A stretch of DNA of 12,449 bases. Origin: Thiotrichales bacterium (GTDB lineage: Bacteria; Pseudomonadota; Gammaproteobacteria; PS1; Pseudothioglobaceae). The DNA lies in NCBI GenBank assembly GCA_002711905.1, contig PASI01000002.1, positions 1 to 12,449 on the forward strand, written 5' to 3'. The position numbers and the translations under genes were made by a program. Shown piece by piece: positions 6,843 through 12,449 of this stretch. The notes beneath the pieces are model-generated. The model was not told where the DNA came from. It made no database searches and was given only the letters and a program-made list of their open reading frames with translations. The number at the start of each line of letters is the position of its first letter. Positions within the stretch are counted from its first letter, which is position 1.

Positions 6843-8834
6843 ATGAGTACAGCTGGTTTTGTGATGACGACATCAATCAATTCAGACAATTACTTTTGCT
6901 CAAGCCTGACTAATAACTCTGATGAGTTGCTTGAGAATTTTATGTTTTGTTTTAGTGTGCTTGCACCTACAAAAGTGATTGAAAATTGCAGTATTGTTGA
7001 AAGTTCTGGGGGCTATACAGAGCTGTGCCATTCTAAAGAGTTTGTTTTAAAACCTGGTGAAGAATGGAATTTTAAATATGCTTATGAAGAGTCCAGACAT
7101 AAACCTATGAATCATCGATGGTCTCCTCAGGGCTGTTTTTTAAAAAAAGATAATGGATCCATTATCGATCTCAAAATGATAGATTTGGATCTTGAAAGAA
7201 TCTCCTCCGTGGCACCAATTCCCAATTTTTTGGGAGATAAATTAAATTATGAATCATTAAGATTGGTGCCACACCCTTATTCATGGGACTCAAGCGCTGG
7301 GGTTTGTAATTTATGCGTACCTATTAATATAGTCTTCGATGATATTGAGATAATTAATAGTGCTTATCAATCTGCCTTGGAGCTCGGCAGTCGATTAAAT
7401 CTCAATCTTTTATCTAAATCTATAAACGAATTAAATGAAAAAGCATCAACCACATTGAAGCTCAAATTTCAGGATCTATCGGATGACTCTTCATACAAAA
7501 TTACTATAACTAGCGATGATGTTGAGGTTGTAGCAGGCGATGAATCAGGTTTTTATTATGGCCTTGTCTCATTGATGCAGCTTGCTCAAACCTATCATCA
7601 ATTAATCCCATGCGGCTCTATCTTTGATACGCCTCGTTTTAGTTGGAGAGGCCAACATTTAGATACGGTTAGGCATTTTTACTCAGTAGATAGTTTATTG
7701 AAATTACTTGATTTAATGAGTCTTTTTAAACTGAACAAGTTTCATTGGCATGCAATCGATGATGAGGCCTTTCGTTTCAAATTAGATAGCTACCCTGAAA
7801 TTGCCACTGCAACTTCTAAAAGGGGAAATAATTTATTAGTGCCACCTGTTTTTGGATCTGGATCAGATGCAACTGGAGGGTGTTATGACAAAGAAGATAT
7901 TGATAAGATTATCCATAGAGCTTCTGCTAATTATATTGAAGTAATACCTGAGTTTGATTTGCCTGGTCATAACATGTCGCTAATTAATCTATATCCAGAG
8001 ATGAGGGACCCTGAAGATCAGAGTTATGAGGTTTCAGTTCAGGGTTATAGAGAGAACACAATGAATCCTGCAATGCCAGAAACCTTAAAGATTGTTGAGT
8101 CTTTAATAGACGATATGTGTAATCAGTTTCCAGGGAAGTATATACATCTGGGTGGTGATGAAATTGCGCCAGGTGCTTGGGAAAAATCTCCTAAGGTACT
8201 AGCATTAATGAAAGACCATGACCTTAAAAATAGTAAAGATGTCGCCTCTTGGTTTATTAATAAGCTTTCAAAAAGAGTAGAGTTAAATAACAAAAAAACC
8301 GCCTCTTGGCAGGAGGCTGAAGATGGTAATCATCATGATGATAAGTCTGAGAAGTTATTATTTTCATGGCAGAATCTTGAGTCTGGTTTTAATTTAGCAA
8401 GAGAAGGTTATCAAGTGGTACTGTGTCCAGCTGAGCACATTTATTTTGACATGGCTCAAAGTAGACATTATGCTGACCGAGGAGCAAATTGGGCCGCAGT
8501 GATCCCTTTTGAAAGCACAGTTGATTGGGATATTGTTCCAGGAGATGAGCCTGAGCTTGAAGCAAATATTGAAGGAATTCAAGGCCATCTTTGGTGCGAA
8601 ACGATTCTTAAGGATAGTGAGATGGAGTCTATGTTATGTCCAAGAATACTTGGATTATCAGAAAGTGCATGGACGAGTAATGCAAATAGACGCAAAGGAT
8701 CAGAGCTGGGTGATTTAGCCAAAAGTAGTTTTAGAGAATTGTTTGATAGAATTGGTTGGGACTATTATAAAGCCGAGAATTTTGATATCATGTCAGATCC
8801 AGTAACGAATAAGGAGGCTCTGACGAGTGAGTAA
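6843..8834 (+). CDS. GH20 beta-N-acetylhexosaminidase, probably cytoplasmic
   Basis: Exo-acting glycosidase releasing GlcNAc from the non-reducing end of chitin oligosaccharides. Of 663 residues, roughly 1-120 look like a beta-rich accessory domain, about 125-262 the GH20b alpha/beta domain (SGFYYGLVSLMQL), and about 263-625 the catalytic barrel. Barrel motifs include PRFSWRGQHLDTVRHF (264-279), NKFHWHAIDDEAFRF (298-312), EVIPEFDLPGH (366-376), HLGGDE with the catalytic pair D439-E440, and GIQGHLWCE (578-586). No signal peptide or lipobox is present, so it should act inside the cell on imported oligomers, which suits the adjacent ABC importer. It opens the operon behind a NagQ-type operator and overlaps the next gene by 8 bases. 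The start has only a weak purine-rich Shine-Dalgarno site. Confidence 0.94.
   Translation: MSTAGFVMTTSINSDNYFCSSLTNNSDELLENFMFCFSVLAPTKVIENCSIVESSGGYTELCHSKEFVLKPGEEWNFKYAYEESRHKPMNHRWSPQGCFLKKDNGSIIDLKMIDLDLERISSVAPIPNFLGDKLNYESLRLVPHPYSWDSSAGVCNLCVPINIVFDDIEIINSAYQSALELGSRLNLNLLSKSINELNEKASTTLKLKFQDLSDDSSYKITITSDDVEVVAGDESGFYYGLVSLMQLAQTYHQLIPCGSIFDTPRFSWRGQHLDTVRHFYSVDSLLKLLDLMSLFKLNKFHWHAIDDEAFRFKLDSYPEIATATSKRGNNLLVPPVFGSGSDATGGCYDKEDIDKIIHRASANYIEVIPEFDLPGHNMSLINLYPEMRDPEDQSYEVSVQGYRENTMNPAMPETLKIVESLIDDMCNQFPGKYIHLGGDEIAPGAWEKSPKVLALMKDHDLKNSKDVASWFINKLSKRVELNNKKTASWQEAEDGNHHDDKSEKLLFSWQNLESGFNLAREGYQVVLCPAEHIYFDMAQSRHYADRGANWAAVIPFESTVDWDIVPGDEPELEANIEGIQGHLWCETILKDSEMESMLCPRILGLSESAWTSNANRRKGSELGDLAKSSFRELFDRIGWDYYKAENFDIMSDPVTNKEALTSE
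8811..8817 (+). promoter_or_regulatory. Strong Shine-Dalgarno site fixing the GTG start of the first permease
   Basis: AAGGAGG, nine bases before the GTG at 8827 and inside the end of the GH20 gene. It supports GTG 8827 as the permease start and the 8-base gene overlap. Confidence 0.8.
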
Positions 8835-9768
8835 TTTGATACAAATATTTAAACCAAAAACCAAGGCACAAACAACAACGCTTTTTGCGTGGGCATTGAT
8901 TGCTCCAGCTGCTTTGGTTATGTTTTGGATTGTGGTTTGGCCTTTGTATGAGACATTTCGTTTGTCTTTTACTAATTCGAATCTTGGAACTTTGATGGGT
9001 GGAGCAGAATTTGTCGGTTGGGAGAATTATGAAAAAGCAATTGGCGGTCGTAAGTTTCCATCAATTGTAACGCGAACTTTTTACTGGATGTTTTTATCCG
9101 TTGGTTTAAAAATGATTTTAGGATTAATTGGCGCCTCATTGCTAGCTAGTAATATTAGGGCTCGTGGAATCTTACGAGCATTGGTTATGCCGCCATGGAT
9201 AGTCCCCATCGCAATTGGATGTTTTGGATGGTTATGGTTATACAATGGCCATTTTGGTTTAATCTCAAACTTTATAGAAATGGTTGGTATTACTGACGGT
9301 CCCTTTAGTTTCTTGGCCTATAAGCAGAGTGCATTTTATTCAGCAATTGTGACCGATGTATGGATTGGAACGCCAATGGTAACCCTATTCTTTTTAGCTG
9401 CTATTCAAGGGGTGCCAAAAGATCTTCATGAGGCCGCCTATGTGGATGGCGCTTCTCGCTGGTATCGCTTTAGAAGAATAACCCTGCCGCAAATTTTGCC
9501 TACGATAGTTTCAATGGCGCTACTTTCGGCGATATGGACCTTTAATTCCTTTGAAATTATATGGATCTTGACTGAGGGCGGGCCTCGAGGAGCGACGACG
9601 ACATTAATTATTGACACCTTCAAGACAGCTATTTTTAGTTACAAGTTTGGTGCAGGTGCAACCAGGGCAGTTCTTGTTGTTTTAATACTCGGTGTTTTTT
9701 CCGTAGTTTATTTGACTGTTTTGAATAGGCTTGGTAATAAGTATGGATACTCTGGAGTTCGAAAATGA
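8827..9768 (+). CDS. Sugar ABC transporter permease, MalF/UgpA type
   Basis: Inner-membrane permease subunit of a carbohydrate importer of the CUT1 kind. The 313 residues give six predicted membrane segments, the first at about 19-41. The ATPase-contact EAA loop is clear: EAAYVDGASRWYRFRRITLP at 202-221, with the conserved G208 and the closing I-LP. It uses a GTG start with a strong Shine-Dalgarno site inside the GH20 gene, and its TGA overlaps the ATG of the second permease. With the second permease, the binding protein and the MalK-like ATPase downstream it forms a full importer, presumably for chitin oligosaccharides given the neighbours. The substrate itself is inferred. Confidence 0.93.
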   Translation: MSNLIQIFKPKTKAQTTTLFAWALIAPAALVMFWIVVWPLYETFRLSFTNSNLGTLMGGAEFVGWENYEKAIGGRKFPSIVTRTFYWMFLSVGLKMILGLIGASLLASNIRARGILRALVMPPWIVPIAIGCFGWLWLYNGHFGLISNFIEMVGITDGPFSFLAYKQSAFYSAIVTDVWIGTPMVTLFFLAAIQGVPKDLHEAAYVDGASRWYRFRRITLPQILPTIVSMALLSAIWTFNSFEIIWILTEGGPRGATTTLIIDTFKTAIFSYKFGAGATRAVLVVLILGVFSVVYLTVLNRLGNKYGYSGVRK

Positions 9769-10649
9769 TGAATAAATATACCGTGCTGCAAAAAATAGGG
9801 ATTTACTCTTCTATTGCACTTTTTTTAACATTTATGCTACTTCCGTTTGTTGAAATGTTTATTGCATCATTGAGGCCATTAACGCATTTATTTAGTAGGC
9901 CAGATGTTGCTGTGGGTGAAACGATGAGTTTTATGGATTTTATGAGTCGATTTTGGTCAGATAAAATGAGTTTTCAGGCTTATAGAGATATGTGGGTCAC
10001 TGTTCCTCAATTACCTCGTTATATCTTTAACAGTGTATTCTTATCAACTGCCGTTACGTTTTTTGCAATGTGTTTTATTGTCCCTGCAGCCTATGCATAT
10101 GCTCGTTTCAACTTTCGTGGAAAGACAGTTAGCTTGACGCTATTTTTGGCGGTCAATATGTTCTCGGGTGCTGTATTACTAATCCCACTCTATAAATTAT
10201 TGAGAATGTATGGCTTGTTAAATACATACTGGGCGATGATTATTCCAGGCGTAGCTTTTCTAATACCCACTGGAATTTGGTTGCTTAAGTCTTTTTTAGA
10301 AAAGATTCCTTATGAATTAGAAGAAGCTGCATTTGTAGATGGCGCTTCTAGACTGTATACATTGAGACGAGTCATACTACCTTTAGCAACCCCTGGATTA
10401 ATTGTTGTAGGTGTTGCTATGTTTATTGGTGCTTATGCTCAACAATTTTTATTTGCGATTACATTTAACCAGGATAGGGACTATATGCCTCTACCAGCTG
10501 GTATTTTTGAATTTATTGGTTATCAAAGAGTCTTGTGGAATGAAATGATGGCAGCAAGTCTTGTAGGAATTCTGCCCGTGTTGTTAATTTTCCTGTTTAT
10601 GCAGAAACATCTCATAGCAGGTTTGACTTCGGGAGCAGTAAAGGAGTGA
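9765..10649 (+). CDS. Sugar ABC transporter permease, MalG/UgpE type
   Basis: Second inner-membrane permease of the same CUT1 importer, 294 residues with six membrane segments. The EAA loop is EEAAFVDGASRLYTLRRVILP (186-206). A periplasmic loop of about 45 residues follows the first membrane segment, as is common in MalG relatives. It starts at ATG 9765, overlapping the first permease's TGA (ATGA), with GGAG seven bases upstream; a second ATG follows at once at 9768. It pairs with the first permease to form the translocation pore. No damage is seen. Confidence 0.93.
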   Translation: MMNKYTVLQKIGIYSSIALFLTFMLLPFVEMFIASLRPLTHLFSRPDVAVGETMSFMDFMSRFWSDKMSFQAYRDMWVTVPQLPRYIFNSVFLSTAVTFFAMCFIVPAAYAYARFNFRGKTVSLTLFLAVNMFSGAVLLIPLYKLLRMYGLLNTYWAMIIPGVAFLIPTGIWLLKSFLEKIPYELEEAAFVDGASRLYTLRRVILPLATPGLIVVGVAMFIGAYAQQFLFAITFNQDRDYMPLPAGIFEFIGYQRVLWNEMMAASLVGILPVLLIFLFMQKHLIAGLTSGAVKE

Positions 10650-10674
10650 GAATTAAAAAAACTCACATTAAGTG

Positions 10675-10703
10675 TTACTAGAGCAGATTATTGTTTCTAG
10701 TGA
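10675..10703 (+). other. Inverted repeat between the second permease and the binding-protein gene
   Basis: TTACTAGA (10675-10682) pairs with TCTAGTGA (10696-10703), one pair being G-U, over a 13-base loop. It is followed not by a T-tract but by the strong AAAGGAG of the binding-protein gene. A stem here could protect the downstream mRNA from 3'-to-5' decay or mark a processing site, as in malEFG-like operons, but that is inference. Confidence 0.35.
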
Positions 10704-10731
10704 TTTGTTATAAATATTAAAGGAGAAGTAA

Positions 10732-12072
10732 ATGAAAAATATAAAAAAAGCACTCTTCTTGGCGTTAATTGGAGCCGGTTTTATGGCACCAGTTCATGCT
10801 GCAGAGGTGCACGCAATAATTTGCGGTGGTGAAATACGTCCAGCTGATCAAGTAGTTTTTGATGCTTTTGAGGCTAAATATCCAGGTGTTACGGTTAATG
10901 CTGAGGCGGTTCCTTGGGGAACGTGTCAGGATAAATCTATGACGCTTGCTGCTGCAGGTGATCCAGTTGGTTTGGCTTATATTGGCTCTCGCACATTAAA
11001 GCAACTTGGCCGTAGTGGGTTAATTGTACCAGTTGACATTTCTGATGAAATGCAGGCGTTGTATCAACCTGGCGTTCTTGCAACTGTTTCTGATGGAGGT
11101 CAATTTTGGGGTTACCCGCATGCCTTCTCTACGAAAGCATTATTCATTAACTGTGGTTTAGTTGAGGCAGCGGGTGAAGCTTGTGTTGCGCCTAGAACTT
11201 GGGAAGGACTTTACAATATGGCCAAGGCTGTTAATGACAATACCTCAGCTGCAGGTATTGGTTTAGCCGCTAAAGACTTTGACAACACCATGCACCAATT
11301 CTTAAACTACCTATATAGTAATGGCGGTAGTGTAAGTAATGCAGATACTGGTGAGATAACTTTTAACAGCCCTGAAGCTGTTGAAACACTTGCCTTTATT
11401 GGTAAATTAGCTGGTGTTGCACAGGAAGGCCCTAGTGGTTATGAGCGTGGTCAGCTGACTCAGTTGTACAACGATGGTCTGATTGGAATGTATATCAATG
11501 GCCCATGGGGCGGAGGTCAACATAATGCAAACATTGCTGAAATCGTTGTTCCTGTTCCTGCAGGCCCTAGTGGTTATGAGCGTTCTCAACTGACTCAGCT
11601 ATACAATGATGGTCAGATTGGAATGTATATCAATGGCCCATGGGGTGGAGGTCAACACAATGCAAATATTGCTGAAATCGTTGTACCTGTTCCTGCAGGT
11701 CCAAGTGGAGAGAGTGGAACATTATTGATTACTGACTCTATGGCAGTATTCAAAGGTTCTGCAGATGAGACTCTAGCAATGGAGTTGGCTCAAATGATGA
11801 CATCTGGTGAGGCTCAATATGATCTTGATAAGAGCTGGGGTTTAACGCCGATTCTGCAATATGATAAGATGAGGGATGATGTTTACTATTCAACTGACTA
11901 TTGGCAGACGTTTGTTGAGCCAATCGGTAGAGGTGGACCAGAGCCAATGTTTGAAGACTTTAAGGCACTTCAAGCAGGTATTAATGGCGCCATCCAAGGC
12001 ATAATCCTGGGTGATGGTTCTGCTGCTGATCTAGTGGCTGAAGCTGCAGAAACTCTAGCTGAGGGTCTGTAA
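10732..12072 (+). CDS. Family-1 sugar-binding protein of the ABC importer, with an internal 45-residue tandem duplication
   Basis: Periplasmic solute-binding protein that captures the oligosaccharide and delivers it to the two permeases. It has a clear Sec signal peptide (1-23, cleavage after VHA), no lipobox, and a typical SBP_bac_1 fold start (ICGGEIRPADQVVFDAFEAKYPGV, quoted as ICGGEIRPADQ then VVFDAFEAKYPGV). Residues 233-277 are repeated as 278-322 with only two changes (G to S, L to Q). Each copy carries YNDG-IGMYINGPW, the segment in which family members place a sugar-stacking Trp (W259 and W304 here). At 446 residues it is 45 longer than expected; removing one copy restores a normal length of about 401 and a continuous family pattern. 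It has the best Shine-Dalgarno site of the operon (AAAGGAG), suggesting high expression, and is closed by a strong terminator. Confidence 0.93.
   Translation: MKNIKKALFLALIGAGFMAPVHAAEVHAIICGGEIRPADQVVFDAFEAKYPGVTVNAEAVPWGTCQDKSMTLAAAGDPVGLAYIGSRTLKQLGRSGLIVPVDISDEMQALYQPGVLATVSDGGQFWGYPHAFSTKALFINCGLVEAAGEACVAPRTWEGLYNMAKAVNDNTSAAGIGLAAKDFDNTMHQFLNYLYSNGGSVSNADTGEITFNSPEAVETLAFIGKLAGVAQEGPSGYERGQLTQLYNDGLIGMYINGPWGGGQHNANIAEIVVPVPAGPSGYERSQLTQLYNDGQIGMYINGPWGGGQHNANIAEIVVPVPAGPSGESGTLLITDSMAVFKGSADETLAMELAQMMTSGEAQYDLDKSWGLTPILQYDKMRDDVYYSTDYWQTFVEPIGRGGPEPMFEDFKALQAGINGAIQGIILGDGSAADLVAEAAETLAEGL
11428..11697 (+). repeat. In-frame tandem duplication, 2 x 135 bp, inside the binding-protein gene
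   Basis: Unit 1 is 11428-11562 and unit 2 is 11563-11697, directly adjacent. By eye they differ at 11 of 135 bases; eight of these are silent and three change two amino acids. Both units begin GGCCCTAGTGG, coding GPSG, and the bases just after unit 2 are GGTCCAAGTGG, coding GPSG again. Recombination between those GPSG-coding stretches would make exactly this structure. Confidence 0.95.
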
Positions 12073-12087
12073 GTCAATTAATTGACT
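12072..12087. repeat. Perfect 16-bp palindrome at the binding-protein stop codon
   Basis: AGTCAATTAATTGACT is fully self-complementary. It begins on the last base of the stop codon and ends four bases before the terminator stem. It could be a protein-binding site or simply a small extra stem in the 3' end of the mRNA. Confidence 0.6.
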
Positions 12088-12090
12088 GAA

Positions 12091-12122
12091 TCAGGGGCAA
12101 TGAAAATTGCCCCTGATTTTTT
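12091..12122 (+). terminator. Strong rho-independent terminator after the binding-protein gene
   Basis: TCAGGGGCAAT (12091-12101) pairs perfectly with ATTGCCCCTGA (12106-12116), giving an 11-bp stem with a GAAA tetraloop, followed by six T (12117-12122). It should end most transcripts of the GH20-permease-binding protein operon before the ATPase gene. Confidence 0.93.
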
Positions 12123-12135
12123 AAGGCCAACCCTA

Positions 12136-12163
12136 AAAGTATGTTGACCAATCAACACACTTT
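12136..12163. other. Second hairpin between the terminator and the ATPase gene
   Basis: AAAGTATGTTGA (12136-12147) faces TCAACACACTTT (12152-12163) over a CCAA loop, pairing at 11 of 12 positions with a single A-C mismatch. No T-tract follows directly on either strand. It could be an operator-like inverted repeat in front of the ATPase gene or a back-up 3' structure. Confidence 0.45.
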
Positions 12164-12240
12164 CAAGGTTTGCTTTATTTTAAGAAGAAGTAACATTTTG
12201 AAATACGCAAGCAATTTGTGCAATTAATAAGGAAGAGGGT

Positions 12241-12449
12241 ATGGCGACTGTAAAACTGGAAAATATCTATAAAAGTTTTGATGAAACTGAGGTTTTATTT
12301 GATATTAACCTTGAGATTAATGATAAAGAGTTTGTAGTTTTTGTTGGTCCTTCAGGGTGCGGAAAAACAACGCTATTAAGAATAATTTCTGGCCTAGAAG
12401 AGGCAACAAGCGGAAGCGTTATTATTGATGATAAGGACGTTTCTAATGC
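12241..12449 (+). CDS. MalK/UgpC-type sugar ABC transporter ATPase, 3' end cut by window
   Basis: Cytoplasmic ATPase energising the importer. Only 69 codons are in the window: [13 protein letters not shown], then the Walker A motif GPSGCGKTT at 36-44 with K42, then the [15 protein letters not shown] stretch typical of CUT1 ATPases. The reading frame is open to the window edge. An AAGGAAGAGGG purine run precedes the ATG. It lies 168 bases after the binding-protein gene and beyond a strong terminator, so it needs readthrough or its own promoter; I see no good sigma70 promoter in the gap. MalK-like ATPases may serve several permease pairs, which could explain separate control. Confidence 0.92.
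   Translation, partial: MATVKLENIYKSFDETEVLFDINLEINDKEFVVFVGPSGCGKTTLLRIISGLEEATSGSVIIDDKDVSN

Noticed and set aside
8509..8718. Alternative reading frame of 69 codons inside the GH20 gene
   Set aside because: It overlaps the conserved catalytic domain in another frame, with no Shine-Dalgarno site and no recognisable protein. The same applies to other short open frames antisense to or inside the called genes.
9285..9291. Single TGGTATT in the first permease gene (others at 269 and 5315, and AATACCA at 4234)
   Set aside because: Single 7-mers inside coding regions without a second copy at 4 bases; expected by chance in AT-rich DNA.
10646..10666. GTGAG/CTCAC inverted repeat at the end of the second permease
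   Set aside because: Five base pairs with an 11-base loop and no T-tract; likely chance.
11428..11697. The repeat as a CRISPR or mobile element footprint
   Set aside because: Only two adjacent in-frame copies with no spacers, no inverted ends and no transposase; it is a gene-internal duplication.

Overview
This window looks like chromosomal DNA from an AT-rich, free-living Gram-negative bacterium, most likely a marine proteobacterium. Two proteins carry Sec signal peptides for a periplasm, a binding-protein-dependent sugar ABC importer is present, and so is an ETHE1-type persulfide dioxygenase. A sulfur-oxidising gammaproteobacterium of the SUP05/Thioglobus kind would fit, but that is inference. 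No RNA genes, insertion sequences, phage genes or CRISPR arrays were seen.

Left part (1-3079). The plus strand carries an Ldh-family NAD(P)-dependent 2-hydroxyacid dehydrogenase cut by the window edge, a small secreted protein of unknown family, and a ureohydrolase (agmatinase/arginase superfamily). A DUF2721 membrane protein converges on the ureohydrolase, and the two stop codons share one CTAG. The first terminator-like hairpin for the plus strand lies beyond the DUF2721 gene.

Middle part, minus strand (3080-6505). A tightly packed operon reads nagQ (GntR/UTRA regulator), nagA (GlcNAc-6-P deacetylase), nagB (GlcN-6-P deaminase), then the persulfide dioxygenase. Both nagQ/nagA and nagA/nagB overlap by ATGA.

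Divergent control region (6506-6842). Two promoter candidates face outward. Each has a tandem TGGTATT-N4-TGGTATT type operator at its -10/start region, in the same orientation relative to its own gene. This is what I recall as the NagQ box, and it ties the two arms into one regulon.

Right part, plus strand (6843-12449). A signal-less GH20 beta-N-acetylhexosaminidase is followed by two MalF/MalG-type permeases, a family-1 solute-binding protein, a strong terminator and the start of a MalK-type ATPase that runs off the window. The model is that chitin oligosaccharides are bound in the periplasm, imported intact, cut to GlcNAc in the cytoplasm, phosphorylated by a kinase not seen here, deacetylated by NagA, and converted to fructose-6-P plus ammonia by NagB.

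The most unusual element is in the solute-binding protein. An in-frame tandem duplication of 45 codons (135 bp) doubles the GPW segment. The copies differ at 11 bases, mostly silently. It is either a real domain variation or a strain-chimeric assembly.
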